Assembly: GCA_012656075.1 (NCBI GenBank)
Contig: JAAKBF010000095.1
Location: 124,001-188,000 of the forward strand
Origin: Phytophthora hibernalis
Lineage: Eukaryota; Oomycota; Peronosporomycetes; Peronosporales; Peronosporaceae
Length of the DNA: 64,000 nt
Direction: 5' to 3'
A model generated the notes under the pieces. It made no database searches, was not told where the DNA came from, and saw only the letters and a program-made list of their open reading frames with translations. Shown here piece after piece: positions 21,385-30,654 of this stretch; the stretch's first letter is position 1; each line of letters starts with the position of its first letter. The position numbers were made by a program, and so were the translations under genes.

Positions 21385-21545
21385 GTTCAAAGCCTCTTTC
21401 GGCGTGATGACCAACGTGCTGGTTATGTGTCTTGTCGACGAGCTGAGAGCCAATTTCAAGGACCACCGACTGATTGAAGCACATCAGTGAGGTGCTGCTG
21501 TTAGATCTGAGCAGATTTCTTTGATTTCAATTGGTAAGCGGGATT
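21385..21545 (+). pseudogene. Inverted shard of the CRN C-terminal domain
   Basis: The plus strand here corresponds to the minus-strand coding sequence of the CRN gene at about 10270-10100 (CTTTCGGCGTGATGACCAA against CTTTTGGTGTGATGACTAA; also CACCGACTGATTG and CACATCAGTGA). The flanking CRN 3'-end shard at 21.7 kb is in the opposite orientation, so an inversion separated the two pieces. Small deletions disrupt the frame. Confidence 0.75.
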
Positions 21546-21699
21546 TTGAGAAGTAGGCCATCTTTTTTATGGACGCAGGCGCGAAGTTCGTCGTGGGAAT
21601 GGGTTCTAAGGTAAAATAGGTGCCTAAAGCAATGAAAGCACTTTGGGGGTACCAACTCAAGGAGCATGGGGTGATGTGAGCCATCAAACGAGATATCAC

Positions 21700-21950
21700 G
21701 TTCAGCGCTCTTGATAAACAGAATATACTCGTACTTCAGTGTTGAACGTTCGTTTGATGCGCATCGTGCATCCAGCATGAGCAAATACGTTTAATTCTTG
21801 CCCTTCTTGCCGCGCTTCTGGGATGTTAACGTCGTCTTCTTAGTGGTTGTCGTCTTCGAGGGCCGCCTTCAAGGTTACGTTCACGCTAGCCGTCTTCTTG
21901 ATAACTTAACGCTTCGTCTTGGAGCTGTACTTACCTGCACTACGCACATC
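21700..21950 (-). pseudogene. Shard of CRN 3' end and downstream flank
   Basis: This matches 9820-10030: the downstream flank (CGCTCTTGATAAACAGAATA), the stop codon and the Lys-rich C-terminal tail (QKRGKKGKN here, QKRSKKSKN in the CRN gene). The body of the CRN gene is missing between this shard and the relic at 21940-22140. It shows that the CRN-RXLR neighbourhood was duplicated as a block and then lost the CRN body. Confidence 0.8.
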
Positions 21951-22140
21951 GTTGTGGAGAGAAATCACAAGTTGTGGCAAGCGTGTTTTCGAGAAATATT
22001 TGCTCAACCAACCTTAGCTGCAATGTGGGTGTGTCACTATTCGCGACGATGAAGAACTTCAGCTCGATCGTCTCAGAAAAAAATCGATATCCCGCTGGGG
22101 CTGCAAAGAATTTTTCGGCAAACCACTTAAGTAGGAGCAC
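21940..22140 (-). pseudogene. Duplicate of the 12.6-12.8 kb relic fragment
   Basis: Aligned to 12594-12806 with shared residues (LVEQIFLE, IVANSDTPTLQ). It lies the same distance upstream of RXLR gene 2 as its partner does from RXLR gene 1 and confirms colinearity of the duplicated block. Confidence 0.5.
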
Positions 22141-22281
22141 TCATTGTTACCATAAGTGCTCTCCGCCCGATCGAGTGAGAAGCACGAAACATCTAGGCAT
22201 ATATCGGCAGCAAGCCAACTAGGACGTCATCAAGAAAGGCCAAGTGTACTCTTTGGATGGAGTTTAGACTGTATTATTAAA

Positions 22282-22752
22282 TTATTTATCTTTATTAGCC
22301 CGATGTAAAGCTGCAGCTACACCGTTGAAAATCATATTTTCGTCCGCAGCGCGTTCACCGTGCCATGTTTTGTACAGTGCGGCGATCTGGTGGCGCGCTG
22401 GGCGATGCTTTACTTTTCCCAAATATGGTGAAACTTGGGATGGATGGACATCCGTCGCATAGAACGATTCGAACATTGGCGTCAGCATCTTGTTCCACAT
22501 CCTGTTTTCCATTGATACAGGAGGAACTTTGACGCGATCCAGTGTCTTTTTGATCTTTGCATCAGAAAATTTCTTCTTTTTGTTCTTGCCCGACGCGAGT
22601 TCGCCTTGACCAGCATCACGGTCGCCTCGAAGATATCGTCTTTCGCCGGTGTGCGTAAGTTGGTCTGAAGTTGTGTCGGCTGGGGCTGCATTGGCGCTTG
22701 AAACGAAGATAATCGTAAGTAGTACTAGTAGAAAATATGCCAACCCACGCAT
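22282..22752 (-). CDS. RXLR effector candidate 2
   Basis: A 156-residue paralogue of the 12956-13438 gene. The signal peptide starts at the ATG at 22752 (MRGLAYFLLVLLTIIFVSS, ANA cleavage context) and RYLRGD follows at about residue 39. Differences from copy 1 include a lysine-rich insertion (KNKKKKFSDAKIKK), which could strengthen a nuclear-localisation signal, and changes in the C-terminal helices. Both signal and effector domains are open in a single frame, so it is probably functional. As in copy 1, no EER motif is present. Host target unknown. Confidence 0.85.
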   Translation of the reverse strand: MRGLAYFLLVLLTIIFVSSANAAPADTTSDQLTHTGERRYLRGDRDAGQGELASGKNKKKKFSDAKIKKTLDRVKVPPVSMENRMWNKMLTPMFESFYATDVHPSQVSPYLGKVKHRPARHQIAALYKTWHGERAADENMIFNGVAAALHRANKDK

Positions 22753-22829
22753 CTTTAATGGTGAAGAGCGAGGAGCAGGGGTGTTTGCTTGGGTGCTTCG
22801 TCGCAAGTTGACAAATGCCACCAATTTGG

Positions 22830-23537
22830 CGTGCGTACATGTATGCCGGAGACGAAGATCCGGTGTTGTTTACGATCATCGTGAGTACACATATAAATGT
22901 ACGTCAAAATGCTTGGACCACATCGCACTGTCTGAATGGATATTGGCGACTCGTGTGAACGAACCGATTGTTCAACATGCGTGTGTAACAGAGTATACAA
23001 TCCCTGGAAGAACAACGGCTCTAATCAGACTTATCAGATTGGCAAGTAGAAGTCGGTAGACGGTAAAGCCAGTCCACGACAACCACCACTCGATGCAGCG
23101 CTTGTGAACCAACCAACAGTATGTTATGGTATTTATTGAATAAATTTTATTCCGTACTGCCAACAATACGATGGGTGAAAGCGTCCTCGGCGGTTATCTT
23201 TTTCCTCTTTAAACAACTGGAATCGAACCAGATATGTATCTCTTAGACCCGATGGAAGTAAACAAGATTATGCCCAGAGTCCGATGTATATCGATCCGCA
23301 TAATACTTCCCGGGGCAGTTGTGGTGTAGGGAAATCCAGATTTGGGGTGACCCTACACTAGGGACGCCTAAACTAGACCAGTGGGTACATGACAATTGGA
23401 CAATGGGAATCACGCACGTCTTAGATACGGCAAGTACGTGGTGCATGTAAACTGAGACATACCCAGAGTGATTATGGTTTGGACAGACGGTATGTTGTTT
23501 GTACGCCAGTCGTCGTGAACACAACCATCATCAGCTT
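22830..23537. other. No gene recognised between RXLR gene 2 and the 23.5-kb ORF
   Basis: Only short frames. No paired terminal repeats or RNA gene signatures seen. Confidence 0.4.
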
Positions 23538-23816
23538 TTATTCGGGGCGGGCCACTGAAAAGTGTATCAAAGGATTCGAAATTGTCACCGCGCAGTGAGC
23601 TGACAGGCTGGACGCTCGTAATCCATGTTTTCTCTTCTTGCCGCCCGCTACTGGCAGTACTGCAGCTTTCAAAGGACGTTCAACAATTTCGACACTTTCA
23701 ATCGCGCTGTTTGTGGAGACAGGCCTCCGTTTAACACCGGTAATACACGTATCTCGGTGAAAAAGAGCAGACCTTCGCCTCAATTTCGGTAAATTTTTCG
23801 TCTGGGTTGCACACAA
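23538..23816 (-). CDS. Unrecognised short basic ORF beside a pogo-like terminus
   Basis: A 92-codon frame rich in Arg, Ser and Val (KLRRRSALFHRD, GGKKRKHG). It ends next to a transposon-like terminus and may be the fragment of a transposase or of a captured gene. The family is not recognised and coding status is uncertain. Confidence 0.3.
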   Translation of the reverse strand: MCATQTKNLPKLRRRSALFHRDTCITGVKRRPVSTNSAIESVEIVERPLKAAVLPVAGGKKRKHGLRASSLSAHCAVTISNPLIHFSVARPE

Positions 23817-23827
23817 AGTCGCGATAT

Positions 23828-23929
23828 ACTACTTCTTTGATCCGACAACATCTTATATCCGACAACGCCTAGCAGCCAATTAAATCACAGCTAATTGCAT
23901 TAGTGAAAACTACTTCTTTTATCCGACTG
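23828..23929. mobile_element. Pogo/Tigger-like terminal sequence
   Basis: Reading the minus strand from 23929 gives CAGTCGGATAAAAGAAGTAG, a CAGT-type terminus followed outward by TA (23930-23931), as in pogo-family insertions. A partial direct copy (ACTACTTCTTTGATCCGAC) lies at about 23829-23847. The opposite end was not found, so only the terminus is claimed. Confidence 0.4.
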
Positions 23930-24003
23930 TACCACTACTGTACCAATACTGCGGCTGTCACCGCCATTCACTGCACTCTTGCAAGTGCAAAGGTGAGCAC
24001 AAC

Positions 24004-24200
24004 TTGCTTCACGACCAGGCAGGCTGTCACCGTCCCAATTCGACGCTGCCGCTTCTTGGCAACACGCTCGATGCGATGTTCTACCAAAAGGAGCGGTTGT
24101 GGGGCTGGATCGCGGAGCAGAGCAACCTTAGTGACGGTAAACCCTGGGTTCTCATCATAATTGGCCGCCCCTGGAAAAGGGCACTTGTAAGGCAGCTCAA
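24004..24200 (+). pseudogene. Cytochrome P450 N-terminal shard
   Basis: The frame encodes the proline-rich hinge and first conserved block of an oomycete-type P450 (RPNSTLPLLGNTLDAMFYQK, then WIAEQSNLSDGKPWVL and IIGRP). The I helix, ExxR and haem-binding cysteine motifs are absent; the reading loses similarity near 24180. A further frame at 24467-24829 (YSKIWCRIKGGKRLP) is protein-like but I cannot tie it to a P450. This looks like a captured or decayed 5' gene fragment. Confidence 0.65.
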
Positions 24201-24876
24201 GCTCCGCACCGAACCTTACCGGACAATGCTATTAATAGCAATTATTAATATTAACGATTTCAAAGCCAAGAACAACATGTCAGCAATGTTAGCTAGCGAA
24301 GTTCTACATGGGCTCGCTTTGGGATGGTTCCGGGGTATACCGTACATGTACCCCCTTCCCTCCAGAACGCGATTATGCCAACCAATTTTCATTTTGACGA
24401 GTTTTTCATCAAAACAGATGTTCGACAATCATATCGTACGAAGATTGCAATCTTGCCAACGTTCACTTGCCCTACACCTATTCGAAGATTTGGTGTCGGA
24501 TCAAAGGCGGCAAACGACTGCCACGCACGAACCCAGTCAGACTTTTTACGCGGCTCGCTGATTGGTTCGTAAAAGTCTACTTCACTTTACGGTATCGGCT
24601 GTCACATGTGTCGAAATCGATGCGTGTCAATGCTCGCAACTTGAGTCGCAACCTCGGGCGCGATACGAGCCAGGCTGGTGAGTGTCTCGACCATCACTCC
24701 GCTCTCCAACTTTCCTTCGGTTGGAAATCTCGTCGAGTCAAGTGCTGTCATCTTCAGGAAGCCCGTAAACACGCCGGGCAAAAGATAAACAATAGAAGCT
24801 CCGGGAAGTATATCCTTAGTGTTGCGTGACAGATTGAAAGCGATAAGAGCTTTTCAACTTAGAATTTGGTTTACAG

Positions 24877-25101
24877 TTGGCATGTTTGGTTTTTGAAGCC
24901 GAGTTTACAACGGCGCACAGTCTTAACGAGGGTCACTTGCACTATGTTCAACGAAGAAATCCCTCGCAGGATATCCACTATATTAATTTCGTTGGTGTCC
25001 AAAACAACTACATGACCAGAAACTGTCACATTCCTTTGGTTGACAATGTGAAGGGGATGGGGAAGACGCAATTTGCTCTTCACTATAATACTGTAGGATA
25101 A
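24877..25101 (+). pseudogene. CRN-type NTPase shard with intact Walker A
   Basis: The frame holds a P-loop in the same context as the CRN gene at 10.7-12.2 kb: IPLVDNVKGMGKTQFALHY, with the canonical GMGKT. It ends at a stop shortly after. The remaining half of such a domain, including Walker B, appears in the same orientation from 27.2 kb, so this may be the 5' part of that gene, separated by about 2 kb of inserted sequence. That link is inference. Confidence 0.6.
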
Positions 25102-25169
25102 GAGTATTTGGTTCGGATGCCCTATCCCTACCAATTTGACTTTAGCCTCAGGAGCCAATCAGCGATTTA

Positions 25170-26025
25170 TTTCTTAAGATTCTTCATTCAACGACAGATT
25201 GTTTACCAATCACACGCAGTTAGGGTTAGGTGAAAGGTTTACCGACTTATTTTCCGGAATGGTCCGGAATCAATGGGTCTTACACTGTAATGGTCCATAC
25301 AAAAGAATAACGATGAGAGCAATTACAGGATAAGGTAAAGTTAGTCCAAACAATATGTAACCACTGAGTTGTGGCTCTGCAACGTAGATGCTCGAGCGCA
25401 TTGCCGCTGGTGCAGGTTCAGGCACAGAGATGGATGTTGCTGAACACCTTTTGAAAAGCGTTGATGAACAAGGGTCCCCGTTAGTTCGCATCAAACATCA
25501 CCACCCAACACTGGGAGCAGCCCACTCAAGCAGTACGTGGCAACACGCACACAACGCACTCTTGCAAAATCAAACTGTATTGAATAAATATCTAACACTG
25601 CACTAAATGGTGCTGAACGCGACAAGTGTTGGCTGCCGCAGCACTTGCATTTCGTCGCGAGCATCGGAATGGTGGCGAGCGAGTCGAACCGCACATACAG
25701 CCAATAGTCTGCACTGCACAGACCGGAGTCTGCGTTCACACATCATACGCGCCGCAGTAGATTGATTCTTGCAACGTTAAAAGCGGTTTGGTCAGAACTT
25801 GACTCGCGGCTTCCAGGTTCGGCTGAGGTGGGGAACATGAGGTGCTGCCGCTTGGCGTACTGGTTCCGCAACGGCTGCGCCATGAACGCCTTCTTGCCTG
25901 AACGTGCGGGAACTGCTCCAGAAACTGCTGACTAGCAAATACTCGTCGCCCGTCAGGCAGACTACGTACGCCTACTGCACGGAATACACAAACCATGTTA
26001 GCCACACTCAATCGTTGACAGCTTA
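25170..26025. other. Non-coding or unresolved stretch
   Basis: Short frames only. A minus-strand reading near 25800-25990 (VVCLTGDEYLLVSSFWSSS) and one near 26045-26165 (FVWIADMLLQINFVFHMPS) look exon-like with a possible GT-AG intron between, but I cannot assign a family or complete a gene. Confidence 0.3.
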
Positions 26026-26429
26026 ACGCTTGGCCACGCACCTAGCATTGAAGTCGGTCAGGAAAATTGGCGCCCACGTCTCGGCCTTGGTCAGCGATGG
26101 CATGTGGAACACGAAGTTGATTTGCAGCAACATGTCTGCGATCCACACAAACGTCTCACGTCAGCAGCAAGACTCGGTAATCGCCTTCACCAAGATCCCT
26201 CCCACCATCCACGAGCATATTGATATGCTTCTTGATCGGCTGAGCGATAGCCACCACCTGATCCTTGGCCGACCTCTGTCCGCATATCGCTGCAGACGTA
26301 ATTGCCTTCTCCTTGTACTTCTCGATCTCGAGCGCTCGCGTGACTTGGCGTCGTGCTCCAAGCACTCAGCTGTTTTCCTAGCTGTCGACGCTGATCCGGA
26401 TACGCGCCCAGCCACATAACTTGCAGGAG

Positions 26430-27069
26430 CACTACGTGGTGCCCATCGATGAATCGCACATTAGCGCGGGCAGTTGGTACCTGTGCATGTGCTGCACCGC
26501 CGAGAGAACGCAGCGGGCCACGTGAACGGCCTCGCACTCCGTGACCAGGATCAGGTAGCCGTCGTCCACGAAGGCCTTCTCGAGCTTGTCGATGTGCGGG
26601 TGGCCCACGGGCCGCAGCACGTCCACCTCGCGTCGTAACTGGGCGGACACCTCCATGCGCTTACTGACGGGGACAGGAGCAGCTTCTCGATGATCTTGCA
26701 GGCGAAGCGGCGGTTGTCCGTCTGGCACACGCATTTGTTGCATGTGGTCGTCATGCCTTTGCTGGGCACGCACTCCAGCACGTACACTTCCGGCATCAGC
26801 GCTCGGAAGCCCGCGACCGAGGGGCTAACTTGATCTAGCACTTGCGGCGGTGAGTCGGCCACGAGTCGGCCACGAACGAGCTCTCGGACTTGGTGACGGC
26901 CTCGGACGGGCCGGACTCCTCTCGTCCTAGCCGAGATTCTGCAGACACACGACCGACTGCGACAGTTCCGCGCGCGGCTACTCGCTGCTTTATGGACAGG
27001 AGCTGCTTGGGCTGCTTGGACCGCGGCGGGCGAAGTGGCTTCGGCACTTGGTGCAAAAGGGTTTAACAA
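26430..27069 (-). pseudogene. Protein kinase N-lobe fragment
   Basis: The minus strand encodes the start of a Ser/Thr kinase domain: RRFACKIIEKL with the VAIK-type lysine, then LRREVDVLRPVGHPHI (alpha-C with its glutamate) and FVDDGYLILVTE (hinge), then VARCVLSAVQHMHR. The region between hinge and alpha-E is shortened and the HRD and DFG motifs are missing, so this is a fragment. It resembles CAMK-type kinases. One frame change near 26677 falls in a CCCC run. It is probably inserted in or beside the NTPase gene. Confidence 0.65.
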
Positions 27070-27139
27070 TTTGCTTTGGGTCTTGCTGGTTTAATACATG
27101 TAATACGGGGTGGTCAAGAAGAAGATATTATATTACGAT

Positions 27140-29403
27140 TTTAGCCCTTACCACGTCCGGAATGAATAATCCCGCGCTGATTGGCGGATTATTTTCCGGC
27201 GTGGCACTGTTGACTCTAATGCAGCTTTCCGGACTGGCGTCCGGAATCTGCCAATTGCTGTACATCGATGAATGCCGAAAAATACTTCGGGAATTTTGAC
27301 GATCAGCCAAAGCACCACGCTTTCTTGGAGGAGTAAATGTCGTACAGTGTTAATCAATGGGAAACCTGGACATTTAACCGGGAGTACCCTGAACCGTTCT
27401 CTCATGGATGCAATCAATCAGATAGCCGGACAAGGAGACATCTCGGCAATTTCCCTTGATTATCAAGTTGATATGCCGACGAAGAGTTTTGCAACAGAGT
27501 TGGTGCGTACTCTGGGGCCTCTTTTTATCGTTCTTGATGACATAGGTGAGGCATTTACTGATCCTCGCGGGGAAAAGCCTTTTACAATTCTCGTGAGTCC
27601 TTTTCAAAAGGACTCACGAGAATTGTTCGTGGAGTTTTTGGAGCACGTGCTGATTCAATGGGCGGAGGTTCCAAAGCTTTTTTCTTGCTGGTGGGCGATA
27701 TACCCTTCCCTGAGTATTATCGAGACAGATCATGGGAAATTGTGCGAGTACCGTTGTGCTTGCTTCACCCAGAAGAGATCAAATTGGTGAACTGTGATCT
27801 CCCCTACGGACAAGCAAACACTGAGTGAACGTTGGGGGTTATCGATGGCGGTAGATCTGGAGTCAGCAGCTGAGCTTATGTTCAAAATATCCTCTGGTCA
27901 TCCTCAAACGCTGGTGGCCAAGCTGAAAGAACACACAACATTCGTTGGATTTCAGGAATTTATACGGGAAGGACAAGATTTCGAACTCAGTGTGACCGAT
28001 CGAGAAGAGCTTAGCCGCCACGTGCTTGTGTGGCAAAAGACCTCAAGAAGTGGCTCGACATCAGGGCCTACACACGTCATGTCCTCATTCTTACCGAAAT
28101 GGTAGGAAAATGATGGCGGAAAGGAATTTTCTGCACGACTAATGCTCGAGCAGTGTCACCTTAGTTGGGAGGGTACCCTAGAAAGAGCTCAGATATATAC
28201 GCGATCTGTCGACCTGGAACCTGGTCATGACTATCGTGAGCGAGCTACGTGGCTATGTTGGATGTCTTGCTTTTTCGGTGAGTTTATCACGGTGATTCCT
28301 CTAGATGAACCTTCGAATAACGGAGTAGACTTCTCTAAATCTTCAGCGGTATATGAGGTACTGGCGAGACTGTCAATTGCTAGAATATGGCCTCGTCAAG
28401 GATCCTTTTTGGGTGGTACACTTGTGACTTTGTCTGGTGTGTTCGGTAATTCCGAAGGAATCGAGTGTCTGTTTGGAGAAAGAAGTGTGTCAGCCCGGCT
28501 CGTCAACGCGTCGCTTATTGAATGCACCGCACCACCTGGAATGATGAATGAGACGCTATTGGTCAGCGCTCGGATCTACAACACGTTTGCTCATGTCGAC
28601 GATGACGTCGACGTGAATTATACGTATGGAATAGGACCCGTCGTGTCCGCCATTGTGCCCTCAACTTTATCACAGAGACAGAGACTAACGAACGTGTCTG
28701 CGGTCGGATCCGGATTAAATGCGGCAGACTTGGTGGGCTGCAAGTTTTCTGGCCAACCTGTCTCTCATTTATACCGTGATCACGAATTAATTTGGTGTAC
28801 CTTTGATGCAAGTCTGACTGGTAGTTTCGAGCTGATACTTATCTTTGTGACAAACGTCTTTGTACAAATTCCAACGCATCAAACTATTCGCGTCATTTCA
28901 GCGATACAGCCTATGAGCATTTCCCCGTGGAATTTGATGAGCGCGGTGGTATCGCGGCCGTTATATCATCTTTGAATATTGCAAGTACGGCGACGTCACT
29001 TCGGTGTTTGTTTGGTAGCACAGTAGTGAGGGGGCTAGCACTTTCAGCCTCTAAAATTCGTTGCGTTACACCGCCAATGCGTCCTGGGAATATGTCTCCA
29101 GCTGAGCCAAGATGGCTACTCATGGTCGGAAAAGAGTCTACATGTTGTAGCGTATGCAACGCCGATACTGTTTTCAGCTATCCCTAATCGAACTGTTGCA
29201 CTCGGGGACTTCCGATCACCGTACACGGAACAAACTTGAAACCTTTTTCTGATATGAAGTGTAGTTTTGGTGACACGAAGACCCCCGCTGTCAGCGTTAA
29301 CGCGTCTGTGGTAAAGTGCATTACTTCAAGTATTACGAAAGTATTTGATGGCTTTGAAAGCGTTTCATTCCCGAGAGGAGAGATCACAACAGCGAAGACT
29401 AAT
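27140..29403 (+). pseudogene. CRN-type NTPase fused to IPT/TIG repeats
   Basis: Frames at 27272-27790 and 27794-28105 give the second half of a CRN-type NTPase (LVRTLGPLFIVLDDIGEAF includes Walker B). A single frame at 28142-28975 begins with the domain's tail (QCHLSWEGTLERAQIYT) and runs straight into IPT/TIG repeats: VLARLSIARIWPRQGSFLGG, GTLVTLSGVFGN and CTAPPGM, then a second and a third repeat. Shifted frames extend the repeats (RCLFGSTVV near 29003, then ITVHGTNLKPFSDMKCSFGD) to a stop at 29403. IPT/TIG domains are immunoglobulin-like folds found in surface receptors and transcription factors. The shared frame across the NTPase-TIG junction, and the relic at 20.3-20.7 kb that keeps both ends, argue the fusion is old. 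Several frame breaks and stops are present. Confidence 0.65.
27584..27626. repeat. 43-bp perfect palindrome inside the NTPase frame
   Basis: Two 21-base arms (left arm starts ACAATTCTCGTGAGTCC) are perfect reverse complements around a single central C. The palindrome is translated through in the NTPase/TIG frame. It is not present in the homologous part of the CRN gene at 11.5 kb. Confidence 0.9.
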
Positions 29404-29446
29404 TGAAGTTGTCAGGTGTCACAAAATGTGAATCAGTCTTCCTTGC

Positions 29447-30016
29447 GTGATGTTTTCTGACAAATTGAAGTGTCCATTTGTCAGAACCGTCACAATTAAA
29501 AACAATGAAGGCCCCCGAGTGAACCCGTCGTTTACCAAAAGAGAGGTCGTCAAGTTCCTGCGCTTTCGAGGTTTCTTTGATGCCCACCACCCGGGCCCTG
29601 CCGACTTCGAAGTCGCTGGAAAGGCAATCGGGTGCAGTGTGGACGCTGCGCGCATCTGCTGCAAGATGCGATTCAAAAACGACGGACCGCCTCACTCGAA
29701 GCACGACGAGCCAAGCATGGTAACGAAGAGATTACTGGGCCAAGAGTTGGTGGATTTGGTTGACGCAGCAGAGTGGGCTGTCGATATGAGGACATTTCTC
29801 CCAACCGCTGAGGTCGCTGCCGCACTCAACAGAGCGTCCGAGAGGGGTCTCGCTGTTCGTGTCGTCAGAAATATCCTGCGTGACAACTTCTTGGCCGTTG
29901 ATGAGGCCACTTTCAACGACTTGGCGCTCCACGATGTCGAAGTCTGCATCGCGGGAGATAATAGCGAAGCGTTCGCACTGATTGATTCACGGGTGGTGGT
30001 ACTGGGTTTTGACTAA
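29447..30016 (+). CDS. Hypothetical protein, about 189 residues
   Basis: A single open frame encodes a mostly helical, soluble-looking protein (TKREVVKFLRFRGFF, GPADFEVAGKAIGCSVDAARI, LVDLVDAAEWAVDMRTFLP). I do not recognise a family. It lies between the NTPase/TIG gene and the C2orf69-like gene and is absent from the duplicate locus at 20.7 kb, so it may have been lost there or inserted here. No intron or signal peptide is evident. Confidence 0.45.
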   Translation: MMFSDKLKCPFVRTVTIKNNEGPRVNPSFTKREVVKFLRFRGFFDAHHPGPADFEVAGKAIGCSVDAARICCKMRFKNDGPPHSKHDEPSMVTKRLLGQELVDLVDAAEWAVDMRTFLPTAEVAAALNRASERGLAVRVVRNILRDNFLAVDEATFNDLALHDVEVCIAGDNSEAFALIDSRVVVLGFD

Positions 30017-30654
30017 TGTCACTAACGTGTTGCGGAAGGTGTCATGCTTCGCCTTGATCTTGACGAGTTGCTGGATAATACTTCGAAGTAACCAGTTTTG
30101 GCACATTGATTTTATCTTCCCCGCTCAAGAAGATGACCAGCCAACACGTCACAAGCCATATGTACATGTACGTTCAACACAGCGAAGAGGGGCAGGACAC
30201 TAATCAGATAAATGATAGAAGAAAATCGTGAGAATGTTTTTACGAAATACAGGTGAGACAATGGGCGATGAAGTGCGTACGATTTTTCCGACGAGTAGCA
30301 TTTCAGACCGCACGGCCTCACTGTACCACTGGACTTCTTTCCAAACCTACCGGTGATGCCACTCAAGCAAGATGGCTAATACCGACGTGTCGGGCGTGAA
30401 GTCGTGGGGTGCAGAATAAAGGTAGAGCCCCAAGCCAAGTCGGTTTAGCATGAATAAATATTTATCCCGTACAGGCTTATTTGCACACCTGGATCCGAAC
30501 GGGTAGGACGGCGTGCTCCGGGAGTTCGTAACTCCTTCTCCTTTCGACTTAAAGGAGCGACTAGCCTCAAAATCTTGCAAAACGTGGAAGTGGGATGCAA
30601 CTGAAGTCTCGTCCCCTTCGTAATAGCTGCAACCAAGTCACCGTACACGTTCGG

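Noticed and set aside
25170..25230. TTAGGG-like strings suggesting a telomere relic
   Set aside because: Only one or two scattered units (GTTAGGGTTAGG), not an array.
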